Source: Shewanella mangrovisoli
GTDB lineage: Bacteria > Pseudomonadota > Gammaproteobacteria > Enterobacterales > Shewanellaceae
Length of the DNA: 64,000 nt
NCBI RefSeq assembly: GCF_019457635.1
Contig: NZ_CP080412.1
Span: forward strand, 2,542,001 to 2,606,000
Direction of reading: 5' to 3'
Shown here: piece by piece, positions 1-8,181 of the stretch
How the letters are laid out: the number at the start of each line of letters is the position of its first letter
How positions within the stretch are numbered: position 1 is the first letter of the stretch
Notes under the pieces: model-generated
What the model was told of the DNA's origin: nothing
The model's database searches: none
What the model saw: the letters and a program-made list of their open reading frames with translations, nothing else
Program-made: the position numbers and the translations under genes

Positions 1-147
1 GTCGAGATTCGTCTGGGCAAAATACTCATACCAAACCGTGTAATTCTCTGGGGTAACCGGAATATCGAGCGCCGACATTTGTGGCACGGCTAAACGCAAA
101 ATTTGCGCCGCTGAATCGAGCTCTTTAGTGGCAGCAGGAGATGACAT
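1..147 (-). CDS. N-terminus of a probable GGDEF-family diguanylate cyclase (partial)
   Basis: Only the first 49 codons are present; the gene runs off the left edge. The ATG at 145-147 (reverse strand) opens a frame with LRLAVPQM near residue 19 and IPVTPENYTVWYEYF near residue 30. That pattern is typical of the N-terminal helical region preceding GGDEF domains in gammaproteobacterial diguanylate cyclases. The catalytic domain is outside the window, so c-di-GMP synthesis is an inference from the N-terminus only. It is transcribed in the same direction as eptA, but a strong terminator separates them. Confidence 0.55.
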   Translation of the reverse strand, partial: MSSPAATKELDSAAQILRLAVPQMSALDIPVTPENYTVWYEYFAQTNLD

Positions 148-244
148 GAGTCGCGCACCTAGTGTTGTTATTTTTTTGTATAACTTAAGTTAACTCAACT
201 GCTTCGATTTGGATACGGGACACAATAATTATTATGATAAGGCG

Positions 245-280
245 CAAAAAATAAAGGAGGATGTTGCCATCCTCCTTTAT
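245..280 (-). terminator. Rho-independent terminator of eptA
   Basis: A perfect 12-bp inverted repeat (ATAAAGGAGGAT / ATCCTCCTTTAT, 6-base loop) lies about 20 bp past the eptA stop. On the reverse strand it is followed directly by a run of T (the A-tract at 245-250). Confidence 0.85.
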
Positions 281-301
281 GTATTCACATACCCGCTGAA
301 C

Positions 302-1927
302 TTAGCCGCGGCAGCGAGCAAAAATATCTAACTTAGGCTGATACACTTGGGTCTGAACATTCATTAATCCCAGCAGACTGTCGAACAGATTGTCGTGGGA
401 GAAGCCGCCCTTCTCGGCCTCTTTGGCTAAACACGCCATATTCAAATGGTTGTCTTGGCTGAAATCCTCCGACACCCAGGCCAGCATAGGAATACTGGTC
501 TGTTCAATCGGCGCAATACCGTACGGCGCGCCATGCAAATACATGCCTTTCTCACCCAGAGATTCGCCGTGATCCGACACATAGAACATGGCGGTATCAA
601 ACTTAGCCTGTTGCTGTTTAAGCTTATTCACCACTTCACTGATAATGTAATCGGTATACAAAATCGTGTTGTCATAGGTGTTCATCAGCTCTTCGGCGCT
701 GCAGTTTTGAATGTCGCTACGCGGGCAATCCGGCGTAAATTTACGGTGCTCTGGTGGATAACGCAGGAAGTACGTCGGCCCGTGGCTGCCAATCACATGC
801 AGGGCAATCACAGTGTCTTTCTGCTCCGCATTGGCTAAGGCTTCGTCGAGTTTATTGAGCAGCACTTGGTCGAAACAATATTGGCCCGAGCAGAGTTCTG
901 GATCGCTATTCAAGTCAATAGTGATGTTTTCAACCTGATCGCATACCCCTTTACAGCCAGAGTCATTATCAAACCACTGCACTTTAATCCCGCCGTGATT
1001 TAACACATCGATGGCCGTGTCTTGGGCATAGGCGCGGCGAGAATCGTAATCCTCACGTCCCATACGCGAGAACATGCAAGGCAGCGAGACCGCAGTGGCC
1101 GTACCGCAGGAATGGGTATCTTTAAAGGCAATCAAGCCTTGTCCCTCTGTGTAAGCATTGGTCGGTTTATCATAACCATAGTATTGATAGTTCATTGAAC
1201 GGGCTGTCTCGCCCACCACCAGCACTAACAGGTTAGGTTTACCATTGGCATTGGTTGTAACATTTTTGGCATCCAAGCCCAGTTGTTGGTATTCAATCGG
1301 CGTTTGCAAATAGTGCACATTAATGTACTTAGCGGCCGCACCAATAAAATAGGTCGGCACAATATAACGCTTGATCTCATCGTTATTGCGGCCAAAGGCG
1401 GCGTAATCTTGGAAATAGAAGAAGGCGATAATCCCAAGCCCCGCTAGCATCGCCAGCATAAACAAGACTTTATGCAGCAACTCTTTGAAAAATGGCTTGT
1501 ATTGGATATCGGCTTTGTAAATCAAATAGGCGGGTAAAATCCCCGTGAGCAGCATGTTGAGGATAGAAGCAAAGTTCACATACATCAAGGCTTCGGCGCT
1601 GTTGGTTTGAAAGGTGTTTTCAATCATGCCGTAGTCGAACACGACATTGTATTTGAGCGCCGCAAAAAACACGCTAGATGACAGCAGCGTGAGAATGATG
1701 AAAAAGGGTTTTACCAGGTATTTCACCGTAAACAGCGAAAACACAAAACTCAGTGCAAAGGTTAAAAACAGTGGCATGGATGCGATAAAAATCGGCTCCA
1801 CATCGGGCTGTTTTTCAATGCCTTTCTTGATGACTTCAAAGAGTGGGATATTAAAAACGCAAACGTAAAATAATGCGGTGATAAAGGTGAAGCGGTTCAC
1901 GGTTAGAGTTTTAAATCTCGTCAGCAC
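302..1927 (-). CDS. eptA: Phosphoethanolamine--lipid A transferase EptA
   Basis: A 541-residue inner-membrane enzyme that moves phosphoethanolamine from phosphatidylethanolamine to lipid A phosphates, lowering surface charge and cationic-peptide sensitivity. About five membrane segments fill residues 10-175, followed by a periplasmic sulfatase-fold domain. Key residues are visible at the family positions: Glu240 in VVGETARS, the nucleophile Thr278 in SCGTATA, and metal ligands Asp452/His453 in SDHGESLGE. Paired cysteines around 274, 294, 325-329, 346, 351, 401 and 409 fit the disulfides of the soluble domain. Length is normal for EptA/PmrC. It has its own terminator, and the next gene upstream ends about 260 bp away, so it is probably monocistronic. 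Chromosomal EptA is intrinsic in Shewanella; nothing suggests a mobile mcr gene. Confidence 0.93.
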   Translation of the reverse strand: MLTRFKTLTVNRFTFITALFYVCVFNIPLFEVIKKGIEKQPDVEPIFIASMPLFLTFALSFVFSLFTVKYLVKPFFIILTLLSSSVFFAALKYNVVFDYGMIENTFQTNSAEALMYVNFASILNMLLTGILPAYLIYKADIQYKPFFKELLHKVLFMLAMLAGLGIIAFFYFQDYAAFGRNNDEIKRYIVPTYFIGAAAKYINVHYLQTPIEYQQLGLDAKNVTTNANGKPNLLVLVVGETARSMNYQYYGYDKPTNAYTEGQGLIAFKDTHSCGTATAVSLPCMFSRMGREDYDSRRAYAQDTAIDVLNHGGIKVQWFDNDSGCKGVCDQVENITIDLNSDPELCSGQYCFDQVLLNKLDEALANAEQKDTVIALHVIGSHGPTYFLRYPPEHRKFTPDCPRSDIQNCSAEELMNTYDNTILYTDYIISEVVNKLKQQQAKFDTAMFYVSDHGESLGEKGMYLHGAPYGIAPIEQTSIPMLAWVSEDFSQDNHLNMACLAKEAEKGGFSHDNLFDSLLGLMNVQTQVYQPKLDIFARCRG

Positions 1928-2076
1928 TGGTAATGCTCTCTTAAATAAATAGTGGGCCGAAACTAGCTTAGTTTTCTTAAGGGAATCTTATGCCTAAAAA
2001 TGAATGTCATCTTAGCAACTGAACTTGGCCTACTCAATAAAATGATTAATATTATTAACAAGTTAAAATACGGATT

Positions 2077-2116
2077 AAAAAAACGGCCGAACCTCAAGGC
2101 ATTCGACCGTTTTTTG
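2077..2116 (-). terminator. Rho-independent terminator of the S9A peptidase gene
   Basis: AAAACGGcCGAA and TTCGaCCGTTTT form a hairpin with A-runs on the left and T-runs on the right, so it can work in both directions. It lies about 70 bp beyond the peptidase stop codon on the reverse strand. Confidence 0.75.
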
Positions 2117-2186
2117 CTCCCCAACCTATAGGGACTTGCTCGGTATTAATCGCGAATTGTTAAAATTTTGCTGTCACGCATCACGA

Positions 2187-4280
2187 TTATTTTAACTGCT
2201 GTAATAAGTAGGCAAACGCCATCGAATTTAGTTCCGCAGCTTGATTATTATCTGCAGCGCCTGCGTGTCCACCTTCGATATTTTCATAGTAAAGCACATC
2301 GATGCCCATGTTCTTCATCTTGGCTACCATCTTACGCGCGTGTCCTGGGTGTACCCTGTCATCACGGGTTGAGGTAGTGAAGAACACCTTAGGATACTGG
2401 GTGTCCTTGTGCAGATTATGGTATGGCGAATAGGTTTTAATGTAGGCCCATTCTTCAGGAACATCGGGATTACCGTATTCCCCCATCCAACTTGCGCCGG
2501 CGAGTAACTTATTGAAGCGGTACATGTCGAGTAACGGCACTTGGCAGACCACGGCATTGTAGAGATCGGGACGACGGGTAAAAGCGGCGCCCATCAACAA
2601 ACCACCATTACTGCCACCTTGAATACCTAAATGCTTGCTCGAGGTAATCTTACGGGCGATGAGATCCTCGGCGATGGCTTCAAAGTCCTCGTAAGCCTTA
2701 TGACGATTCTGCTTAAGTGCCGCTTGATGCCACGCAGGCCCATACTCACCGCCACCACGAATATTCGCCAGCACATACACACCGCCCTGCTCTAACCAGT
2801 TTTTACCAATGGTTGCAGAATAGGCTGGGCGCAGTGACACTTCAAAACCACCATAACCATAAAGCAGTGTTGGATTGCTGCCATCGAGCTTAAGATCTTT
2901 TGCCATCACCACAAAATACGGCACTTTGGTGCCATCCTTTGAGGTCGCAAAATACTGCTCGGTGGTAAATTTATCCGCCGCAAATTGCTGAGGCATACCT
3001 TTCATCTTTTGCGGTTTTAGCGCCTTAGCATTGACGGTATACAGGCTCGATGGCTCAAGGAAGCTTGTGTAATTAACAAAGAAATCATCGCTGTCGCGCT
3101 CCATATCCATCACGGTTAGCGCGCCATTGGCCTCAAAGGGGACGGGCGTACTTTGCCATGCGCCCTTCGCGTCTTGCTCGTAGCGAACCAGTTTGCTCTT
3201 CACGTTATCGAGCCAATTAACAAAAATAGCGCTCTTACTGAAACTTAGCTGGGCGATTGATGCGGTCGGCGTTGGGCTGACAAATTCAGTAAAGGATGCT
3301 TTTTGGGCAATCAAATCCGCCACATTGGCGTACACCACGGCGCCTTGGCTGAATGTCGCTACTGGTGTTGCTAAGTCACCCTTAAGCTCAATAAACAATT
3401 TGCCTTGGAAATAGCCTTTGATCTCGGCATCTTGTGGGAGCGGCAGCTTAGTCAGTTTGCCGTCTTGGTAAACATATTGAGTGGCGGTGTAAAAGGTATG
3501 CGCCTCAGTAACTAGGCTCAGCGGAGTTTTGTCGTCAAACATCACCCAACCCGACACCGCAACCGAGGTTTTGTCGCCACTGAAAATAGTTTTCGCTTGC
3601 TCGAGCGGCGTACCACGTTGCCATAACTTCACCACGCGAGGATAACCCGAGTCCGTCATGCTTTGGTCATCGCCAAAATCGGTACCGACAAAGGCCTGAT
3701 CGGTATCAATCCAACTAAGGCTAGATTTCGCTTCTTTTAAGAAGAAAGGTTTATCTTTCGCGGGCACAAAGTCTTTGGTGCTTAAATCAAATTCACGCAC
3801 TTCGACCGCATCGGCGCCGCCACGGGATAAGGACACAAAACAGCGCTGATTCTGTGGATACTGGCAATCAATCCCCTTGAACACCCAGTTGACCGCTTCG
3901 GTTTTACCTAAGGCATCGACATCGAGCACGGTTTCCCACTTTGGATCCGCCTTGGCGTATTCTTCCATCGTAGTGCGACGGTAAATCCCGCGCACATGGG
4001 TATCGTCCTTCCAAAAGTTATACAGCTTATCGCCAATATGGGTGGCGTAAGGAATACGCTCTTTGTCATTGAGGATAGCGAGGCTGTTGGCAACTAAAGT
4101 ATCGAACCCTTTGAAGGCTTTTATTTCGGCGGCAGAAGTAGCATTTTGGGCCTTAACCCACTCCATCGGCTTTGCGCCTTCAACCTCTTCGAGCCAAATA
4201 TATTTGTCTTCTTCGGCGTGGAGTTGACCACTCATAGTGAGTACCCCTGCAATGCACCAAGGCAGTAATTTACGATTCAT
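2187..4280 (-). CDS. Prolyl oligopeptidase family (S9A) serine peptidase, exported
   Basis: A 697-residue S9A peptidase, cleaving short peptides usually after proline. The N-terminus (MNRKLLPWCIAGVLTMSG) is a signal peptide with a cleavage zone near LHAEEDK, so the enzyme should act in the periplasm. The middle of the protein fits the seven-bladed propeller. The alpha/beta hydrolase domain holds the triad: Ser557 in GGSNGG, Asp641 in DDRVHPGHA and His672 in EGGHAGAADN. The strand motif YGYGGFEVSL near residue 470 is typical. A single-gene transcript is likely: terminator downstream and a 190-bp leader upstream after the MarR terminator. Distinguishing prolyl oligopeptidase from oligopeptidase B by sequence alone is not fully safe, but the peptidase family is clear. 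Confidence 0.9.
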   Translation of the reverse strand: MNRKLLPWCIAGVLTMSGQLHAEEDKYIWLEEVEGAKPMEWVKAQNATSAAEIKAFKGFDTLVANSLAILNDKERIPYATHIGDKLYNFWKDDTHVRGIYRRTTMEEYAKADPKWETVLDVDALGKTEAVNWVFKGIDCQYPQNQRCFVSLSRGGADAVEVREFDLSTKDFVPAKDKPFFLKEAKSSLSWIDTDQAFVGTDFGDDQSMTDSGYPRVVKLWQRGTPLEQAKTIFSGDKTSVAVSGWVMFDDKTPLSLVTEAHTFYTATQYVYQDGKLTKLPLPQDAEIKGYFQGKLFIELKGDLATPVATFSQGAVVYANVADLIAQKASFTEFVSPTPTASIAQLSFSKSAIFVNWLDNVKSKLVRYEQDAKGAWQSTPVPFEANGALTVMDMERDSDDFFVNYTSFLEPSSLYTVNAKALKPQKMKGMPQQFAADKFTTEQYFATSKDGTKVPYFVVMAKDLKLDGSNPTLLYGYGGFEVSLRPAYSATIGKNWLEQGGVYVLANIRGGGEYGPAWHQAALKQNRHKAYEDFEAIAEDLIARKITSSKHLGIQGGSNGGLLMGAAFTRRPDLYNAVVCQVPLLDMYRFNKLLAGASWMGEYGNPDVPEEWAYIKTYSPYHNLHKDTQYPKVFFTTSTRDDRVHPGHARKMVAKMKNMGIDVLYYENIEGGHAGAADNNQAAELNSMAFAYLLQQLK

Positions 4281-4469
4281 GTTATTCCTTTTTAGACAGA
4301 GTCCTTGAACAGAGCCCTTAAATTGAGTCCATCTTGATTTCTGCCCTACATTACCTTAATTGACCTCCAGTTCAACCTTTAATACAACAAGAATGTAACA
4401 AAAGGTAAGATATTGTAATCACGGATGATTAATCGAGAGTGAATCGAAAATATTCGAGATGTTATGCCA

Positions 4470-4495
4470 TAAAAAAGCGCCCATCGGGGCGCTTT
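4470..4495 (-). terminator. Rho-independent terminator of the CDF-MarR operon
   Basis: AAAGCGCC / GGCGCTTT hairpin with a short loop. On the reverse strand it is followed by TTTTTT, about 30 bp after the MarR stop codon. Confidence 0.85.
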
Positions 4496-4527
4496 AATCG
4501 ATATTGAATGGCGAGCTAACTCTGCCA

Positions 4528-4989
4528 TTAAAACTCTTGGTTCATCCGCGTCAGCAGACTCAGCAGTAAGCTGCGCTCCTCTGCACTCATCTTAGCGGTG
4601 AGATCGGTCGTTAATTGCAAATGCAGCGCATCATGCTCGAGGAACAGCGCCTGACCTTTCTCGGTGAGCTCGACCAGAATCGAGCGTCTGTCACTCTCAT
4701 GGGGACGGCGCATCACCCATTGGGATTCGACCATTTTATCGATTTGTACTGTGAGCGTGCCTGTGGTCACGCCGATTTTGTCGGCCAGTTCCTTCATTCG
4801 CATCGCGCCGTGCACACCCAACAACTCTATTGTGTGGACCTGCGATAAGCTAAACCCCTTATCGCGCACAATAGCATGCTCCCACGATGATAATTTTTCA
4901 TAAAACTCAATAATCACATGGTTCAGGGCCTGATCCGTAGAATGGGCGGACGCGGCTGATAAAGCATCATGCGGGTGTGCAACTGTCAT
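4528..4989 (-). CDS. MarR-family transcriptional regulator
   Basis: A 153-residue winged-helix regulator. Residues 50-120 hold the helix-turn-helix and wing (MRMKELADKIGVTTGTLTVQID followed by a basic wing with RRPHESDRRSI, the family signature). Its ATG overlaps the stop codon of the upstream CDF transporter gene as TAATG, so the two are translationally coupled. Such a pair suggests the regulator controls the transporter, or responds to a metal or phenolic ligand. That role is inferred from context, since no ligand-binding residues can be assigned. A hairpin terminator follows. Confidence 0.88.
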   Translation of the reverse strand: MTVAHPHDALSAASAHSTDQALNHVIIEFYEKLSSWEHAIVRDKGFSLSQVHTIELLGVHGAMRMKELADKIGVTTGTLTVQIDKMVESQWVMRRPHESDRRSILVELTEKGQALFLEHDALHLQLTTDLTAKMSAEERSLLLSLLTRMNQEF

Positions 4990-6215
4990 TAGGCTTCCTT
5001 AGCCACACACTCACGTTGACGGCAAGTATGCAGCTCAATGGTAATATGGGATAACTCAGGGAACTTAGTCAGTAACTGATTAAAATAACTGGCTTCTTTC
5101 GGTGAGTGAGACACAATGGACACCATCATAGCATGGTGATCGGCACTCACGCGCCAAATATGTAAATCGGCGACTTGATGATCCGGTACCGCCTCAATGG
5201 CCTCACGCACTTTGCGCTGTAGCGAGGCCTTTACCCCACCGTCCAACAGAATTGGACTGGTCTGTTGGATAAGCCCCCATGACCAGCGGCTGATAATAAT
5301 CGCGCCAACAATCCCCATAATCGGATCGAGCCAGGTTAAGCCCATATATTTACCGAATAACAGCGCTGCAATCGCCAGCACTGAGGTTAACGCATCGGCT
5401 AATACGTGGAAATAAGCCGCCCTTAGATTGTGATCATGGCCCGAATGACCGTGTGAATGCCCGTGGGAATGACCCTGTGCCTGGCTGTGTGAATGGTCGT
5501 CATGGTCATGGTCATGGTCATGGTCATGGTCATGGTCATGGTCATGGTCATGGTCATGGTCAGCAGCATGATGATCGTGCCCATGGCAGCAATGATTATC
5601 TTGATGATCCTTATGGTCATCATCTTCATCGTCGTGATCATGGTCGTGTGAGTGACTGTGCGAATGTCCATGCGAGTGGCCGTGTGAATGCCCATGTGAA
5701 TGTCCATGGTCATGGGAATGATGATCCTTCAACAGGAACACACTTAATACGTTCACGCTTAAGCCAATCAGGGCGACAAAAATCGCTTCATTAAAGTGAA
5801 TATCCTCAGGGTTAATCAAGCGCATACCCGATTCAATTAACATCACTAAGGCCACTAAGCCCAAGGCGATGGCGCTGGTGTAACCGCCAAGCACACTCAC
5901 CTTTCCAGTGCCAAAGGCAAAGGCCGGATCATTGGCATGCTTACGGGCATAGGAATAGGCAAATAAGGTGATCATAAAGGCGGCGGCGTGGGTGCCCATA
6001 TGCCAACCATCGGCCAGCAAGGCCATAGAGCCATAAATGGTTCCCGCCACAATCTCGGCCACCATGGTAATCACGGTGAGATACAACACATAACGGGTAT
6101 TTTTTTCGCCTGCGGTATTTTGGTTAGAAAATCCATGGGAATGTTGCCACTGCGCGACAGAATGCCCAAGCCCAGTACTCTGCATCGGCTTCTCGGTTGA
6201 AGATGTTGTTTTCAT
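4989..6215 (-). CDS. Cation diffusion facilitator (ZitB/CzcD-like) with long His-rich loop
   Basis: A 408-residue metal/proton antiporter, most likely exporting Zn2+ (or Co2+/Cd2+) from the cytoplasm. Six membrane segments are visible. Metal-site motifs are LADGWHMGTH in TM2 and HVLADALTS in TM5, i.e. the paired HD motifs of the family; the E. coli type with H/D at these points prefers zinc. Between TM4 and TM5 (about residues 165-262) lies an unusually long loop made almost only of His, Asp, Ser and Gly, partly encoded by a perfect hexanucleotide repeat. The C-terminal cytoplasmic domain ends with CRQRECVAKEA. It is the first gene of a two-gene operon with MarR. Confidence 0.92.
   Translation of the reverse strand: MKTTSSTEKPMQSTGLGHSVAQWQHSHGFSNQNTAGEKNTRYVLYLTVITMVAEIVAGTIYGSMALLADGWHMGTHAAAFMITLFAYSYARKHANDPAFAFGTGKVSVLGGYTSAIALGLVALVMLIESGMRLINPEDIHFNEAIFVALIGLSVNVLSVFLLKDHHSHDHGHSHGHSHGHSHGHSHSHSHDHDHDDEDDDHKDHQDNHCCHGHDHHAADHDHDHDHDHDHDHDHDHDHDDHSHSQAQGHSHGHSHGHSGHDHNLRAAYFHVLADALTSVLAIAALLFGKYMGLTWLDPIMGIVGAIIISRWSWGLIQQTSPILLDGGVKASLQRKVREAIEAVPDHQVADLHIWRVSADHHAMMVSIVSHSPKEASYFNQLLTKFPELSHITIELHTCRQRECVAKEA
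5501..5560 (-). repeat. Ten-copy hexanucleotide repeat (CATGGT) inside the CDF gene
   Basis: Ten exact tandem copies of CATGGT on the plus strand, read on the reverse strand as alternating His-Asp codons. A unit is two codons, so copy-number change would lengthen or shorten the metal-binding loop without breaking the frame. Confidence 0.95.
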
Positions 6216-6321
6216 TATTTTTTCCTAAGCGCTTTGCCCTAGCTTGCATAAATGTGTAAGCGTAAATTCATGCAGCAAGAGCAAACACGCTGTGGTGATT
6301 GATGACTTCTGCCGCCAGTTT

Positions 6322-6370
6322 AGTTTGAAAATCAAAATATATAAATATCAAAATAATCATTTTTCAAACT
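6322..6370. promoter_or_regulatory. Candidate operator upstream of the CDF-MarR operon
   Basis: AGTTTGAAAA (6322-6331) and TTTTCAAACT (6361-6370) are a perfect 10-bp inverted repeat with a 29-bp very AT-rich spacer. It sits about 110-155 bp before the CDF start codon. The 346-bp gap 6216-6561 otherwise holds only the terminator of the next small gene. Assignment to the MarR protein is inferred from position only. Confidence 0.35.
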
Positions 6371-6503
6371 ATTTGCATAAGTGTTGCAACAAATCACAAA
6401 ATTTTAAACGCAGCAAAGTACCAACCACATTCACAAGGCTCGGATAGACAAGGCATAAACTCGAAACGTGGCAGCGATAAAAACGATAAGGCAAATAACA
6501 CAA

Positions 6504-6533
6504 AGGCGCTTAAATCAATCGACTTAAGCGCCT
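6504..6533 (-). terminator. Hairpin after the ynhF-like gene
   Basis: AGGCGCTTAA / TTAAGCGCCT is a perfect 10-bp stem with a 10-base loop, 28 bp past the small gene on the reverse strand. The following T-run is weak, so termination efficiency is uncertain. Confidence 0.6.
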
Positions 6534-6561
6534 CTGCATGGGAAGGGATTTGAAGGCAATA

Positions 6562-6645
6562 TCAGAACATGGATACAAAGAATGCACTGAAAAATAAAGC
6601 AATTACAACTGTTGTACCTAGCGCCATTTTTAGTTCGGTGTTCAT
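6562..6645 (-). CDS. ynhF: YnhF-like small membrane protein
   Basis: A 27-residue protein beginning MNTELKMALGTTVV and ending in a single hydrophobic helix. The start MxTDLK-x-L-x-TT matches the E. coli small membrane protein YnhF as I recall it, and the length is nearly the same. A good ribosome site (AGGAG, 6 bases before the ATG at 6643-6645) supports this start; longer in-frame starts upstream have none. The function of YnhF is unknown; it inserts in the inner membrane. It lies back to back with gloA, with a CRP-like site in the shared region. Confidence 0.7.
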   Translation of the reverse strand: MNTELKMALGTTVVIALFFSAFFVSMF

Positions 6646-6770
6646 ATTCACTCTCCTAGTTGGTATAACCCCATTATTATCAAGGCTGAGATAAATGCCT
6701 ATATTGAGATAGTTATTTTGTGAGCAAGAGCTAAATAATCGTGCACTTTTCACACCGCACCGCCAAACAC

Positions 6771-6786
6771 AGTGACGCAGCTCACA
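6771..6786. promoter_or_regulatory. CRP-like site between ynhF and gloA
   Basis: AGTGACGCAGCTCACA matches the CRP pattern TGTGA-N6-TCACA with one mismatch (read on the reverse strand, TGTGA-GCTGCG-TCACT). It is 126 bp before the ynhF start and 135 bp before the gloA start, so it could serve either; the ynhF side also lacks another obvious element. Confidence 0.45.
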
Positions 6787-6880
6787 AAGCAATAACTTCC
6801 CTAGCGCACGCAATTATCGAAATCAAGACCGGGCAATCCATTTATTCGATTAACATTCCGGCATGATTTACGGCAAATTT

Positions 6881-6889
6881 TGATATACT
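6881..6889 (+). promoter_or_regulatory. Extended -10 promoter element for gloA
   Basis: TGATATACT contains an extended -10 (TG-N-TATACT) 32 bp upstream of the gloA ATG. No good -35 is present, which is common with extended -10 promoters. Confidence 0.4.
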
Positions 6890-6920
6890 GCCGCCGTAAT
6901 TCATTGACCGAGATAATCCT

Positions 6921-7331
6921 ATGTCACAACTGTTACACACCATGCTTCGCGTCGGTAACTTAGAACGCAGTATCGCTTTTTACACTCAAGTGCTGGGCAT
7001 GAAGCTGCTCCGCACCTCAGAAAACCCAGAGTACAAATATTCCCTCGCCTTCGTGGGTTTCGGTGAAGAATCAACGGGCCAGGCCGTCATCGAGTTGACT
7101 TACAACTGGGGAACGGAAAAATACGATCTCGGCACGGCCTTTGGTCATATTGCCATCGGTGATGAAGACATTTATGCCCGCTGCGAAGCCATTGCCGCTG
7201 CGGGTGGTAAAGTGACTCGCACACCCGGCCCTGTTGCTGGTGGCACCACTGAAATCGCCTTTGTGGAAGACCCCGACGGTTATAAGATTGAATTTATTCA
7301 AATGAAATCGGCGACCCAAGGTTTAGGTTAA
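6921..7331 (+). CDS. gloA: Lactoylglutathione lyase (glyoxalase I)
   Basis: A 136-residue cytoplasmic metalloenzyme that converts the hemithioacetal of methylglyoxal and glutathione into S-lactoylglutathione. The four metal ligands of the dimeric bacterial enzyme are visible: His6 (LLHTMLRV), Glu in [10 protein letters not shown], His in [10 protein letters not shown] and Glu in YKIEFIQ. Length equals E. coli GloA (135). Residues [18 protein letters not shown] follow the Ni-type short form. It is monocistronic with a strong terminator behind it. Nothing is unusual. Confidence 0.96.
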   Translation: MSQLLHTMLRVGNLERSIAFYTQVLGMKLLRTSENPEYKYSLAFVGFGEESTGQAVIELTYNWGTEKYDLGTAFGHIAIGDEDIYARCEAIAAAGGKVTRTPGPVAGGTTEIAFVEDPDGYKIEFIQMKSATQGLG

Positions 7332-7355
7332 GCCTATTACCTTCCCGCCTGATAT

Positions 7356-7390
7356 AAAACGGCGTTTGCATACCCTGCAAACGCCGTTTT
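7356..7390 (+). terminator. Bidirectional terminator between gloA and msrQ
   Basis: AAAACGGCGTTTGCA / TGCAAACGCCGTTTT is a perfect 15-bp stem with a 5-base loop ending in T-runs on both strands. It serves gloA and the converging msrQ. Confidence 0.9.
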
Positions 7391-7422
7391 CTTTACTCAT
7401 GAATAAATGCCAATACTAGGGA

Positions 7423-8070
7423 TTACCGCTTGCCCTCGGCGGCCATGGCGATACGGCTGCTGCGCTTCTTCTGCCAAATGGGCAAACGCCACGCGAGCAA
7501 CAAACTAAAGCCAAGGATATACAGACTCGGTTCAATAATTTCGGATTTTACCGACCAATAAAAATGAATCGGCGCCAGTATCGCCACGATATATACCCCA
7601 TTGTGCAGCGTTTGCCAGCGGCGGCCCATTTTACGCATCAGGGCTTTAAAGGATGTCAGGGCTAGCGCGGTAACAATCACATAGGCCAGTGCACCGACTA
7701 AAATATAAGGCCGCTTCGCCACTTCACTGAAGAATAGCTCCCAGGCAAACAGCAGATCTAAACTAAAAAACGCCACAATATGCAAGGTCGCATAGGCAAA
7801 CACGTACAAACCAACTAAGCGGCGTGTCTGCATCAACCAGCCTAATTTTAATCCCTTAGCAAGGGGGGAAATCAGCAGTGTGGCCGCCAACGCATTTAAA
7901 GCGCCAATGCCAGTAAAGTGGATAATATGCTGCACGGGATCGCCGCCCGCACGGCCCGACAGCACTGTAAAAACCAACCAAGCAATCGGGATAAGCCCAA
8001 TCAAATGAAAGACTAACTTTACCCAGAGCAGCTGTTTTGGCGTGACTCTTAACGCCGTGATATTGAACAT
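7423..8070 (-). CDS. msrQ: MsrQ, heme-binding membrane subunit of the periplasmic methionine sulfoxide reductase
   Basis: A 215-residue integral membrane protein of the ferric-reductase-like family with six predicted helices. It passes electrons from the respiratory chain (quinol) or flavin reductase to the periplasmic molybdoenzyme MsrP. Histidines for b-type heme are present: HIIHFTG (about 50), ATLHIVAFF (about 116) and LHNGVYIV / APIHFYW (about 156-168). The length is typical. It lies 111 bp downstream of msrP in the same direction, and the pair MsrP-MsrQ is a known system. Confidence 0.92.
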   Translation of the reverse strand: MFNITALRVTPKQLLWVKLVFHLIGLIPIAWLVFTVLSGRAGGDPVQHIIHFTGIGALNALAATLLISPLAKGLKLGWLMQTRRLVGLYVFAYATLHIVAFFSLDLLFAWELFFSEVAKRPYILVGALAYVIVTALALTSFKALMRKMGRRWQTLHNGVYIVAILAPIHFYWSVKSEIIEPSLYILGFSLLLAWRLPIWQKKRSSRIAMAAEGKR

Positions 8071-8181
8071 AGGACTCCTACTCTTTTAACTCTTTCAAGG
8101 TACTAGCCAGTATGCTGCTAGATATTGCAGCTCGTTCAATAAGCGCAATCAATGGCGCCTAAACAACAGCCGTCAAGTGAG

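Noticed and set aside
302..1927. Mobile colistin-resistance (mcr) gene
   Set aside because: The sequence is an ordinary chromosomal EptA with no insertion sequence, plasmid gene or compositional shift around it.
5453..5794. Antisense His/Gly-rich frames over the CDF gene
   Set aside because: They arise from the hexanucleotide repeat read in other frames.
6244..6447. 67-residue open frame between the CDF gene and the ynhF-like gene
   Set aside because: AT-rich low-complexity frame crossing the candidate operator, no ribosome site; promoter region is more likely.
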